Shown piece after piece: positions 39,067 to 47,492 of a stretch of 64,000 nt of DNA. Origin of the DNA: Deltaproteobacteria bacterium (GTDB lineage Bacteria > Desulfobacterota > Binatia > UTPRO1); the NCBI GenBank assembly GCA_020852955.1, contig JADYZW010000002.1, forward strand, positions 1-64,000. Direction: 5' to 3'. A program made the position numbers and the translations under genes. Position 1 is the first letter of the stretch. Each line of letters opens with the position of its first letter. Under the pieces are notes generated by a model. It saw only the letters and a program-made list of their open reading frames with translations, was not told where the DNA came from and did not search any database.

Positions 39067-40130
39067 TCCAGTGGCGCGATCCGACGAGCCTCGCGGCGCT
39101 CGCGCTCGCCCCGGCGCTCGTAGCGTTCCTGGCGTGGAGCCTGCGCCGCCGGCGCCAGGCGCTCGCCGTGTTCGTCGACACGGCGCTCCTGCCCGCCGTC
39201 ACGCCCGACCTCGATCCGCGCCGCCGCCGCGTTCGCGCCGCGCTCCTCTGCGTCGCGGTGGGACTCCTCGCGCTCGCGCTCGGCGGCCCGATGTGGGGTT
39301 TCCGCTGGCAGCAGGTGCAGCGCGAGGGCATCGACCTGATCATCGCGATCGACACCTCGCGCAGCATGCTCGCGACCGACGTGAAGCCGAACCGGCTGGC
39401 CCGCGCCAAGCTCGCCGTGCAGGACCTCCTCGCCCAGATCGGCGGCGACCGCGTCGGACTCGTCGCCTTCGCCGGGAGCGCGTTCCTCCAGTGTCCGCTG
39501 ACCCTCGACGTCGGCGCCTTCTCGCAGAGCCTCCAGGCGATCGAGGCCGGCATCATCCCGCGCGGCGGCACCAACCTCGCGGCCGCGATCGACGCTTCGC
39601 TCGGCGCCTTCGAGGGGCGCCAGGCCCAGCACCAGGCGCTCGTCGTCATCACCGACGGCGAAGACCACGGGAGCGGCCTCGAGGACGCGATCAGGCGTGC
39701 GACCGAGCGCGGGGTGAAGATCTACACGGTCGGCATCGGCACGTCGGAGGGCGAGCTCATCCCGCTCGAGCAGGGCGGCTTCCTGAAGGACCGGAGCGGC
39801 CGGGTCGTGAAGTCGCGCCTCGACGAGACGACGCTCCAGAAGATCGCGACCGACACGGGCGGCGCCTATCTGCACGCGACCGACACCGCCTTCGGCCTCA
39901 CGGAGCTCTACCGCGACTACATCGCGACGATGGAGAAGCGCGAGCTCGCGAGCACGCTCGAGCGGCGCTTCGAGCATCGGTTCCAATGGCCGCTCCTGGC
40001 GGCGTTCGTGCTGCTGCTCGTCGAGCCGCTGATCGGCGAGCGCCGGCCGGCGGCGCGTCCCGCCCGCGCGCGCCGCTTTCCTTGGCGGCGGCGTCGCGAG
40101 CCGTCGGCCGGCGATCGGAAGGCCGCATGA
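39063..40130 (+). CDS. batB: BatB-type VWA membrane protein
   Basis: 355 aa from GTG 39063. It has the same TM-TM-VWA-TM layout as BatA, with MIDAS residues in LIIAIDTSRSMLATDVKPNR, RGGTNLAAAID and VVITDGEDHGSGL. The C-terminal helix FQWPLLAAFVLLLVEPLIGE precedes a basic tail. BatA and BatB are thought to form a complex with the TPR protein BatC. Both its start and its end are overlapped by neighbouring genes. Confidence 0.92.
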   Translation: MIQWRDPTSLAALALAPALVAFLAWSLRRRRQALAVFVDTALLPAVTPDLDPRRRRVRAALLCVAVGLLALALGGPMWGFRWQQVQREGIDLIIAIDTSRSMLATDVKPNRLARAKLAVQDLLAQIGGDRVGLVAFAGSAFLQCPLTLDVGAFSQSLQAIEAGIIPRGGTNLAAAIDASLGAFEGRQAQHQALVVITDGEDHGSGLEDAIRRATERGVKIYTVGIGTSEGELIPLEQGGFLKDRSGRVVKSRLDETTLQKIATDTGGAYLHATDTAFGLTELYRDYIATMEKRELASTLERRFEHRFQWPLLAAFVLLLVEPLIGERRPAARPARARRFPWRRRREPSAGDRKAA

Positions 40131-41098
40131 CGCCGCGCCGCCTGCTGCTCGCCGCGGGCTTCGTCGCCGCGAGCTCGATCGCGTGGCTCGACCCGCACCA
40201 GCACGTCCGCGACGCGAACCGGCTCTACGCCGAAGGCAAGTACGAGGAGGCCGCGGCGGGCTACAACGCCGCCCTCGTCGACCATCCGGACTCGCCCGAG
40301 CTGCACTTCAACCTCGGCGACGCCGACTTCAAGCAGGGCAAGTACGACGAGGCGATCGCCTCGTACCAGAAGGTCGAGACCGCGAGCGACCCCGCGCGCG
40401 CGAGCCGGGTGGCGTACAACCTCGGGAACGCCGCGTTCCGCAAAGGTCAGGCCGTCGAGCAGAGCGAGCCGCAGCAGGCGCTCCAGCTCTACGGCGAGGC
40501 GCTCGCGTCCTACCGCCGCGCGCTCGGACTCGCGCCGGACGACGCGGACGTCAAGTTCAACCACGAGTTCGTGACCCGGCGCATCGAGGAAGTGAAGAAG
40601 CGCCTCGAAGAGCAGCAGCAGAACCAGGACCAGCAGCAGAACCAGGACCAGCAACAGAACCAGGATCAGCAACAGCAGGACCAGAACCAACAGCGGCAAC
40701 AAGGCGACCAACCGCAGGATCAGGATCAGCAGCAGCAGGACCAGGCGAACGACGAGCAGCAGCAGGACCAGCAGCAACGGGGCGAGCGGAACCAGGACCA
40801 GCAGCCGCCCGAGGAGCAGCACGCGGGCGACGAGGCGCAGGAGCAACAGCCGCCCGAGGACCGGAACCAGGGCGAAGGCGGCGAGCAGCAGAACGCCGAG
40901 CAGCAGCCGGGAGACCAGCAGCACCCGGAACGACCGCCGGACGGCGACGTGTACGCCGACGAGAAGAAGGACGGCGAACTCTCGAAGGGCGAAGCAGCGG
41001 CCATCCTCGACTCGCAGCGCGGCGAGGAGGTGTCGCCCGAGGACGTGATCAAGAAGCTGCAAGGCGCGCGCGTCGCCGAGCCCGCTCAGGACTGGTAG
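40127..41098 (+). CDS. batC: BatC-type TPR protein with Gln/Asp/Asn-rich tail
   Basis: 323 aa from ATG 40127. An N-terminal hydrophobic anchor, then about three TPR units (ANRLYAEGKYEEAAAGYNAA, ELHFNLGDADFKQGKYDEAI, VAYNLGNAAFRKGQAVEQSE). From about residue 160 a 120-residue low-complexity tract rich in QQQNQDQQ follows, then a charged helix (KKDGELSKGEAAAILDSQRG) typical of BatC C-termini. The Gln tract (40610-40925) is a run of CAG/CAA/GAC-type codons and probably a disordered spacer. Confidence 0.9.
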   Translation: MTPRRLLLAAGFVAASSIAWLDPHQHVRDANRLYAEGKYEEAAAGYNAALVDHPDSPELHFNLGDADFKQGKYDEAIASYQKVETASDPARASRVAYNLGNAAFRKGQAVEQSEPQQALQLYGEALASYRRALGLAPDDADVKFNHEFVTRRIEEVKKRLEEQQQNQDQQQNQDQQQNQDQQQQDQNQQRQQGDQPQDQDQQQQDQANDEQQQDQQQRGERNQDQQPPEEQHAGDEAQEQQPPEDRNQGEGGEQQNAEQQPGDQQHPERPPDGDVYADEKKDGELSKGEAAAILDSQRGEEVSPEDVIKKLQGARVAEPAQDW

Positions 41099-41107
41099 GA
41101 AGCCCCG

Positions 41108-43684
41108 ATGCGCTTCGCGCCGCTCGTCGCGCTTGCTCTTTGCGTCGTCGGAGCCGCCGCCGCTCCCTCCCACGCCGCCGTCACCGTGAAGGCGACGTTG
41201 GACCGCGCCCGCGTCGGGGTCGGCGAGGAGGCCGACCTCGGCGTCGAGGTGCAAGGCGTGCAGAGCAGCGGCGTCCCCGAGATCGCCAACGCGGGCGGCG
41301 CCACGGTGCGCTACCTCGGGCCGGCGGCGCGGGTGAGTTTCGTGAACGGCGCGATGTCGGCCTCGGTCACCCATCATTTCTCGGTGAGCGCGCCGCGGCC
41401 CGGCACGGTGACGCTCGGGCCGATCACGGTCGCCGTCGGCGACACCCGCTACGACGCCGGCAGCGTGACGCTGGAGGTGGTCGCGGGAAATCCCGGCACC
41501 GGCACCGGCCGCGGCGCCGGCAACCCGGCGGGCGATCAGCTCCGGCTCGAGCTCTCGGCGCCGCGCACCACCGTCTACGTGCGCGAGCGCCTGCCGATCC
41601 GCGTGAAGCTCATGGTCGGCCAGGTCCGCGTCACCGACGTCCAGTACCCGACGGTCCCGGGCGACGGGTTCGCCGTCGACAAGCTCTCCGAGCCGGACCA
41701 ACGCCAGGAGCAGACGCCCGACGGCACCTTCCAGGTGCTCGACTTCGCGACCGTGCTCACCCCGCTCCGGAGCGGCACATTGACGGTCGGCCCGGCCGAG
41801 ATGGGGCTCACCATGGCCGTACGCGGGCGCGGCGCGGGGCGCGGCTTCGACCGCTTCTTCAACGACCCCTTCTTCGGCGGCGAGCAGCGGCGCCTCGAAG
41901 CGACGTCGGATCCGCTGACGTTGACCGTCCTTCCGCTCCCCGACGCCGGCAAGCCCGCCGACTTCTCGGGCGCGGTCGGCACATTCGACTTCGAGGTGAA
42001 GGCCGCGCCCCTCGAGGTCGCGGCGGGCGATCCCGTCACGGTCACCCTGACGATGCGCGGGACCGGCAGCCTCGAGAACGTGACGCCGCCGGCGATCGCG
42101 GCGGGCGACGGGCTCCGCGTCTACCCGCCGCAACGGACCGACACGGGAGCGTCCCCCGCCGCCGCCAACGTCCAGGAGCGCACCTTCGAGCAGGTCGTCA
42201 TCCCCGAGCGCGCCGGCGCGATGGAGCTGCCGGCCCTCCGCTTCAGCTATTTCGATCCGACCGCGGCCGCGTACCGGACGGCGACCCGCGCCCCGATCCC
42301 GCTGCGCGTGGCGCGGCGCGCCGCCGGAAGCGCACCGTCGCACGTGATCGGCGCCGCGCCCGCCGCGCCCGCGCCGAAGCCCGAAACGCTCGGCCACGAC
42401 CTCGTCTTCATCAAGGACACGCCGGGCCGGCTGCGGCCGGTCGGCGCGCGGCTCTACCGGAGCGTCGCGTTCTGGCTCGTGCAGGCGGCGGCGCTCGCGG
42501 CCTGGGTCGGCGTCGTCGCGTTCGACCGGCAGCGACGGCGCCTCCACGGCGACGCCGGATACGCGCGCTTCACCCGCGCGGGCCGCGAGGCGCGCCGCGC
42601 GCTCGAGGCCGCGAAGCACGCGCTCCGCCCCGGTAACGGAACCCAGTTCTACGACGCCGTCGCGCGCGCCCTCACCGACTACCTCTCCGCCAAGCTGCAG
42701 CTACCGCCGGGCGCGGTCGCGCCCGACACGGTCGCGGCGCACCTCGCGGGCCGCGGCGTCGGCGCCGACGTGACCCAGCCCGTCCGCGACCTGCTCGCCC
42801 ATTGCGAGCAGGTCCGCTTCGCGCCCGCTGCGGCGGGCGAGGAGGACATGCAGCACACGCTCGCACGCGCCGACGCGATCGTCCGCGCCCTCGAGCGGGA
42901 GCGCCGCCTCGGTCCGCCGCTCGCGGCGATGCTCGCCGCGACGCTGCTCGCCGGCGTGATCGCCGCGGGCGCGGCGGGCGCCGCCGAGCCGCCGAGCGAG
43001 ACGCCGCAGACGCTCTTCTTCCGCGGCAACACGCTCTACGGCGACGAGCGCTATCCCGAAGCGATCGCGGCCTGGGAGAAGGTGCTGGCGGCGGGCGTCG
43101 AGAGCGGGAATCTCCATTTCAACCTCGGTAACGCCTGGTTCAAGACGGGCGACGTCGGCCGCGCGGTGCTCGCCTACGAACGGGCGCGGCGCCTGATCCC
43201 GCGCGACCCCGACCTGCACGCGAACCTCGGCTACGCGCGCGAGAAGAGCGGCGACGGCGATCCGACGCCGCTCTGGGCGCGCCTCGCCTTCCCGCTCGCG
43301 GCGCGCGCCTCGAGCGACGAGCTCGTCGCGGGCGCGGGCGCGTCCTTCGTCCTGCTCATGATCGCGCTCTGCGCCGGCCGCCTCCTGCCGAACGCCGCGC
43401 GCGCCGGCCGCATCGCCGCCCTCGCCGCGGGCATCGGACTCGCGCTCGCGGGGACGTCCGCCGCCTACCGCATCGCGACCGTCGACGCGCCGCGTTTCGC
43501 GGTCGTCGTCGCCGCGACCGACACCGACGTCCGCTTCGAACCCTCCGCGAATGGCACCGCGCATTTCGCGTCCAAGCCGGGCGCCGTGCTGCGCGTCCTC
43601 GCCGAGCGCGAGGGCTGGGCGCAGGTCGCGCGTCCCGACGGCAAGCGCGGCTGGATCGCGCGCGACACCATCGCGGAGCTGTAG
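41108..43684 (+). CDS. batD: BatD-BatE fusion: BatD beta-domains, TPR and SH3
   Basis: 858 aa (AGGAAG before ATG 41108). Signal peptide (FAPLVALALCVVGAAAAPSH), BatD repeats (RARVGVGEEADLGVEVQGVQ; MTVTLTMRGTGSLENVTPPA-like), a TM (LVQAAALAAWVGVVAF) and a helical DYLSAKLQLPP region. Then a second membrane segment, a TPR pair (TLYGDERYPEAIAAWEKVLA; LHFNLGNAWFKTGDVGRAVL), two more helices and a C-terminal bacterial SH3 domain (DVRFEPSANGTAHFASKPGA ... RGWIARDTIAEL). In other genomes the TPR-SH3 part is the separate gene batE. Last gene of the operon. Confidence 0.9.
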   Translation: MRFAPLVALALCVVGAAAAPSHAAVTVKATLDRARVGVGEEADLGVEVQGVQSSGVPEIANAGGATVRYLGPAARVSFVNGAMSASVTHHFSVSAPRPGTVTLGPITVAVGDTRYDAGSVTLEVVAGNPGTGTGRGAGNPAGDQLRLELSAPRTTVYVRERLPIRVKLMVGQVRVTDVQYPTVPGDGFAVDKLSEPDQRQEQTPDGTFQVLDFATVLTPLRSGTLTVGPAEMGLTMAVRGRGAGRGFDRFFNDPFFGGEQRRLEATSDPLTLTVLPLPDAGKPADFSGAVGTFDFEVKAAPLEVAAGDPVTVTLTMRGTGSLENVTPPAIAAGDGLRVYPPQRTDTGASPAAANVQERTFEQVVIPERAGAMELPALRFSYFDPTAAAYRTATRAPIPLRVARRAAGSAPSHVIGAAPAAPAPKPETLGHDLVFIKDTPGRLRPVGARLYRSVAFWLVQAAALAAWVGVVAFDRQRRRLHGDAGYARFTRAGREARRALEAAKHALRPGNGTQFYDAVARALTDYLSAKLQLPPGAVAPDTVAAHLAGRGVGADVTQPVRDLLAHCEQVRFAPAAAGEEDMQHTLARADAIVRALERERRLGPPLAAMLAATLLAGVIAAGAAGAAEPPSETPQTLFFRGNTLYGDERYPEAIAAWEKVLAAGVESGNLHFNLGNAWFKTGDVGRAVLAYERARRLIPRDPDLHANLGYAREKSGDGDPTPLWARLAFPLAARASSDELVAGAGASFVLLMIALCAGRLLPNAARAGRIAALAAGIGLALAGTSAAYRIATVDAPRFAVVVAATDTDVRFEPSANGTAHFASKPGAVLRVLAEREGWAQVARPDGKRGWIARDTIAEL

Positions 43685-43724
43685 CCGGAAGGTATCCGTT
43701 CGGCGAAGGAAGAGGTGCGAGTGG

Positions 43725-43769
43725 GTCGGTATCAGGCTCCCGGTCGACGCCAATTCCAACTTATCGGAC
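43725..43769. repeat. Diverged third copy of the dispersed 60-bp repeat
   Basis: It begins gtcggtat and ends acttatcggac like the copies at 55419 and 59096, with roughly three quarters of the intervening bases matching and a 2-bp length difference. As at the other copies, a minus-strand gene fragment terminates inside it with the same ending, GTC CGA TAA. Confidence 0.5.
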
Positions 43770-44171
43770 ACCCACCCCGTTCCGCGTTGTTCCTCTTCTT
43801 CCGAAACGAGGATCATTGGCGCCGAGTGGTGCGGCGGAGCCACCACGGCAAAAGTCGAATCGGGCGTCCCGCAGGTCGTCCGGACCGAGAATCTCCCCGA
43901 GCCACCCAAGCACGTATTTGCCATCGAAGGCATCGCCTCGGATCGCCAGCATCTCGCGCAGGTCGATCCAGTCCTTGTCACGGTTGAACGCGATCTTGCG
44001 GACCGCCAGATCCTCGGCGGACAAGATTGGGATCTCGGCGCTTCCGAACGGAACACGGCGGGCTCTCCGCTGGCCGGGCGCATCCGTGGCGGGGAAATGC
44101 TCGGCAACGGCGGCTGGGACGTCGTCGCGACCCACGCGAAGCTCACCGACGTCACGTGCGGGCGGAGCCAC
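43761..44171 (-). pseudogene. C-terminal fragment of a nucleotidyltransferase-like gene
   Basis: The meaningful part is RRARRVPFGSAEIPILSAED, LAVRKIAFNRDKDWIDLREM and LAIRGDAFDGKYVLGWLGEI, the C-terminal helical half of the AbiEii/DUF6036-like nucleotidyltransferase family. The N-terminal GSxxAR-type catalytic half is absent; sequence before QRRARR does not resemble the family. The reading frame ends inside a dispersed repeat. A matching N-terminal half lies at 50591-50812 in opposite orientation. The rest of 43685-44329 shows no gene. Confidence 0.6.
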
Positions 44172-44329
44172 CGGCTCGGGAGCGATCCGCCCACGTCGCT
44201 CGGCGTCTGCGCGACCGACTGAGCGATCCCGCGGCGCGCGAGCGCGTGATCATGATCGGGCGCGGGCTTCTGCCGGCACTGAGCGTGCTGGCCGCTTCCC
44301 AGTCGGAACGGTCTCCGGTCGCGGAGGCG

Positions 44330-44755
44330 TCACCAACCGCCCCACGCCCGCAACAGAAATCCCGCGAACAGGACACCGAAGCCCCCGATCTCGGTGACGA
44401 TCAGCGCGACCATGCCCCACGTCGTGGCGAAGCGGCGCTCGCGAAACTGGTTGTCCGTGCGGTTCTCGAAGCCGAGACCGATGTACGTCGCGATCGCGAT
44501 CGCGAAGAACGCCAGCGGTCCGCCGATCGCCGCCACGTTGACCGCGGGAGAAAACGGACTCTCCTCCACGAGCCGCGCCAACAGGAGCGCCGCGAAGGCG
44601 TAGAGCAACGCCGCGCGATGAGCCGTGTCGACGTAGAACGGTGCCACGTGCGCGTCGCTCGACAGCATGTGGCGGTACTTCCAGACGCCCGTGAGGAGCG
44701 CGGTCAGAAAGAACGTCCCGGAGGCGGTGAGCGCGATCTTGGATTCGAGGATCAT
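44330..44755 (-). CDS. Small four-helix membrane protein, unknown function
   Basis: 141 aa from ATG 44755. Four hydrophobic helices: LTASGTFFLTALLTGVW, AALLYAFAALLLARLV, AIGGPLAFFAIAIATYIGLG and MVALIVTEIGGFGVLFAGFL. Conserved-looking polar residues (KYRHMLSSDAHVAPFYVDTAHRAA with several His) sit in the first loop, reminiscent of small membrane heme or copper proteins, but no family can be named. It faces the toxin-antitoxin pair divergently. Confidence 0.7.
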   Translation of the reverse strand: MILESKIALTASGTFFLTALLTGVWKYRHMLSSDAHVAPFYVDTAHRAALLYAFAALLLARLVEESPFSPAVNVAAIGGPLAFFAIAIATYIGLGFENRTDNQFRERRFATTWGMVALIVTEIGGFGVLFAGFLLRAWGGW

Positions 44756-44896
44756 GACGCGTGCATCTAGCAGCACTACCGGCGTGAGTGAACGAATCTG
44801 GGAGCCGCAAGGGGGCGCCCCCCGGTGGGCCAACGAGTCTGGTCTGCGGCGTGTTCCCAGATTGACAGAAACACAGAGATCAATGAAACTGGCTTT

Positions 44897-45115
44897 ATGG
44901 GAACGCGTATATCTACAGATCTGGCTGACCCACGTCTCGTGAGGCTTCTCAAGGCGGAAGCGAACGAGCGGGACACGACCGTCAAAGAGGTCCTGTCACG
45001 GGCACTGGAGGCGTACTTCGCCGAACGCTTGGAAACCAAGGCGCTCGCGAAGCTCGCGGAGTCCTCGTTCAGCGAATGGGACGACCCGCGCGACGCCGAC
45101 TACGACCGGCTGTGA
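44897..45115 (+). CDS. Antitoxin of a type II toxin-antitoxin pair
   Basis: 72 aa. It begins GTRISTDLADPRLVRLLKAE with a ribbon-helix-helix-like N-terminus (KAEANERDTTVKEVLSRALE) and ends in an acidic, probably disordered toxin-neutralising tail (SSFSEWDDPRDADYDRL). The stop overlaps the toxin GTG by four bases. It would bind and neutralise the toxin and repress its own promoter. GC content here is lower than in the core genes, consistent with an accessory module. Confidence 0.8.
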   Translation: MGTRISTDLADPRLVRLLKAEANERDTTVKEVLSRALEAYFAERLETKALAKLAESSFSEWDDPRDADYDRL

Positions 45116-45486
45116 AGGCCGGTGACGTCGCGCTCGTTCGGTTCCCGTTCACGGACGTCGCGACCACCAAGAAGCGCCCAGCGCTGGTGCTGTCCGCCAC
45201 GACGCGGTCGCCCCGCTATCGACTCGTGACGCTCGCGATGATCACGAGCCAGACCGACGCGCTGAAGCTCGAGGGTGACGTCGTGGTCGAGGCCTGGGAG
45301 GTCGCTGGCCTCTTGCACCCGAGTCTCCTTCGCCTCGCGAAAATCGCGACGATCGACGCGGAGCTCGTGGACAAGACCATCGGCAGACTGTCGACTCGGG
45401 ATCTCCGTGCCGCACGGGAGGCGTTCCGTCGGGTCTTCTCCGATTGGATGCCCCGATTCCAGCGTTGGGAGGGGGCGGCGCGGTAA
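45112..45486 (+). CDS. PemK/MazF-family toxin (endoribonuclease)
   Basis: 124 aa from GTG 45112. The MazF/PemK fold is visible: KAGDVALVRFPFTDVATTKK, RPALVLSATTRSPRYRLVTL (strand with conserved RP), AMITSQ and LLHPSLLRLAKIATIDAELV. MazF toxins cleave single-stranded mRNA. Complete length and an intact antitoxin suggest a functional pair. 123 bp downstream (45487-45609) contain no gene. Confidence 0.85.
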   Translation: MKAGDVALVRFPFTDVATTKKRPALVLSATTRSPRYRLVTLAMITSQTDALKLEGDVVVEAWEVAGLLHPSLLRLAKIATIDAELVDKTIGRLSTRDLRAAREAFRRVFSDWMPRFQRWEGAAR

Positions 45487-45609
45487 CGAGGATGCCATCG
45501 AGGTCGCCGAGCTCGATCACGTCGACCCGGCATGAATTGGGTCAGCCAACCGTGTCGTGTCGGGAGAGCCCAGCAAGATGGCGCCGGACTTGATGATGGT
45601 GGCAGCGCG

Positions 45610-45810
45610 TCAGCCGGGCTTCGGCAGGATTTCCGCAAGCGCGTAGAGGGTCTTCTGCGGGAAGCGCTCGAGCGGGTAGTAGCGCGTGATCAGGTCGAGC
45701 GCCTTTTCGTACGAAGCAATCCCCAAGTGCCGCAGCAGGTAGCGGATGTCGTCCTCGTCATGGAATTCGGCGCCTAACCGGAAGGCGAGGCACTTCATCG
45801 CGAGCAGGTA
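45610..45810 (-). pseudogene. C-terminal fragment of a second nucleotidyltransferase-like gene
   Basis: About 66 residues (LLAMKCLAFRLGAEFHDEDD, IRYLLRHLGIASYEKALDLI, TRYYPLERFPQKTLYALAEI) match the C-terminal, DxxDIRxLL-containing end of AbiEii/DUF6036-type nucleotidyltransferases. Upstream the frame turns into unrelated Arg-rich sequence, so the catalytic half is lost. A different subfamily from the 43761 fragment. Either a TA relic or a defence-gene relic. Confidence 0.5.
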
Positions 45811-45898
45811 CCGCGGACGTGCGCGCCGACAGAGGTCGCGGCCCGCGCCTGAGCCGCCGACGCGGTCGGGCACGGCGCCCGGGGCCACCGCCCGAAGC

Positions 45899-46753
45899 TC
45901 AGGAGTGGAGGAGCGCGAAGATGGGCCGGGCGCCGGTCAGCCCCTTGAGCTCGTGCGTGCCGCGCGGCTCGAAGGCGAGGCCCGAGCCGTCGAGGAGATC
46001 GTGCGTCGTGCCCGATGCCAGGACTTCCCCCGGCCCGGCGAGCGCCGCCACCCGCGCCGCGGCGTGCACCGCGACGCCGCGCGCCTGTCCGCCGACGATC
46101 GCCACTTCGCCGGTGTGCACGCCGGTGCGCACGTGGATGCCGAGGTCCGCAACCGCCGGGTCCATCGCGGCCGCCGCGAGGACGGCCTTCGCGGCGCCGT
46201 CGAAGAGCGCGAGGAAGCCGTCGCCGAGCGTCGCCATCTCGCGGCCCCGGTGGCGGTCGATCACCGTCCGGATGCGCTCGTTGTGCTCGCGGACGATGCG
46301 CGTCCACGCCGCGTCGCCGACGCGCGCGAGCGTCGCCGTCGAATCGCAGATGTCGGTGAAGACCATGGTCGCGAGCACGCGCTCGTCGAGGGCTTCGGGC
46401 GACTTCCCGAATGCGTGGCCGCTCGTGAACTCCACGGACTCCCAGGGGACGTCGCTCTCCACCCACGCGACGTGCCCCGGTGGGATCTCGTAGGCGTCGC
46501 CGGGTCCGATGGTCATTGTGGTGCCGTCGTGCATCCGCACCGTCAGGCTCCCGCCGATCGTGTAGCCGACGTGGCGATGCTGGCAGGTGTCGGTGCCGGC
46601 GATCGGGCCGACGTCGGTCACCCACCGCCACCCGGGCTGAAAGACGAAGCGGCTGACCGCGATCTCGTCCAGCATCAGGATCTCGACCGCCCCGTTCGGA
46701 AAGCGCCGAGTCTCGTCGGGACCCTCGAACCCTTTGCGTTGCAGCCGCGGCAC
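45899..46753 (-). CDS. Cupin-class III nucleotidyl cyclase fusion
   Basis: 284 aa from GTG 46753. The N-terminal cupin (FQPGWRWVTDVGPIAGTDTC, QHRHVGYTIGGSLTVRMHDG, DAYEIPPGHVAWVESDVPWE) is followed by a class III adenylate/guanylate cyclase domain. Both metal Asp are present (ATMVFTDICDST; ATLGDGFLALFDG) and the RTGVHTGEV segment is intact. In GVAVHAAARVAAL the transition-state Asn is His while the Arg is kept. A small molecule or metal bound by the cupin could gate cyclic-nucleotide synthesis. Cytoplasmic, no TM segment. Confidence 0.85.
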   Translation of the reverse strand: MPRLQRKGFEGPDETRRFPNGAVEILMLDEIAVSRFVFQPGWRWVTDVGPIAGTDTCQHRHVGYTIGGSLTVRMHDGTTMTIGPGDAYEIPPGHVAWVESDVPWESVEFTSGHAFGKSPEALDERVLATMVFTDICDSTATLARVGDAAWTRIVREHNERIRTVIDRHRGREMATLGDGFLALFDGAAKAVLAAAAMDPAVADLGIHVRTGVHTGEVAIVGGQARGVAVHAAARVAALAGPGEVLASGTTHDLLDGSGLAFEPRGTHELKGLTGARPIFALLHS

Positions 46754-46811
46754 GCTGCGGTCGTAGCGTGCCGCGTGCGGCCGCGCCAGCGTCGCTCGCG
46801 ACGGCCGGCGC

Positions 46812-47040
46812 GTCAGGTGCGGAGCACGCCGTCGTACTCGCCCGCGCATTCGGCCGCCACGCGTCGAATGCCGCGACCTGACACCGGAGATCGTCCACGC
46901 GACGGCGAGCGTGCCGGCGCCGCCGCGCAGCACCTCGGTCATCCAGTAGGGCAAAAAGGATCGCGAGCGTCGGAAAGAGGAACGTCGTCGCGAGCATCTG
47001 GAGCGCGAGGAGCGACCGCTTCTGCGGCAGCCGCGGCGCG
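46812..47040 (-). pseudogene. Frameshifted membrane-protein relic
   Basis: One frame gives a hydrophobic helix QMLATTFLFPTLAILF; the neighbouring frame continues PYWMTEVLRGGAGTLAVAWT, and a third ends VAAECAGEYDGVLRT and TGA. The pieces read as one decayed integral membrane protein with at least two frame changes. The family is not recognised. It lies between the cyclase gene and the DUF1003 fragment. Confidence 0.35.
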
Positions 47041-47106
47041 CCGCCATCAGGGCGCTCTTCGGCGCACCGCTCGGATCGACTCCATCCAAGTGACCTATTA
47101 TCGACC

Positions 47107-47281
47107 GCTGCACAAACAGGCCGATCAGGACTTCCGCGTGAACCTGAAGGCCGAGATCGCGATCATGAACCTGCACGAGAAGCTCGACCATCTGCTGCAC
47201 ACGCAGTGGGAGCGTCTCCTCGAGCTGCAGCAGATCCAGATCGACATGCTGAGCGACCTGGAGAAGCAGCGACGGTCATGA
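47107..47281 (+). pseudogene. C-terminal fragment of a DUF1003 paralogue
   Basis: The last 52 residues (DQDFRVNLKAEIAIMNLHEK ... QIQIDMLSDLEKQRRS) are almost identical to the end of the intact DUF1003 protein at 27948-28706. The two TM helices and the zinc motif are missing, and upstream sequence (DSIQVTYYRPLHKQ) is unrelated. It is a truncated duplicate; 211 bp without a visible gene follow. Confidence 0.75.
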
Positions 47282-47492
47282 ACGTCGAGCGACGCCCTCG
47301 CTCTGCCATGGCGCACGCCTCATCCTAATCGTCAGGGCATCGCGTGGGCCGTTCCGATACAGATTGTGACCCTCCCGCGCTAGATCGAACCCGTCCGGAA
47401 TGAATCTGGGATCTGGTCACTGAATTCGTTTGACCGGCAGTCGACCCTGGCCATAGACGTCATCGGGCGCAATTCCGAATCCGGAGGTTCTC

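Noticed and set aside
46584..47100. Intact ORF of 433 aa extending the cyclase upstream to 47200
   Set aside because: The extension is antisense to the DUF1003 fragment and crosses a decayed membrane gene; GTG 46753 begins the conserved cupin.
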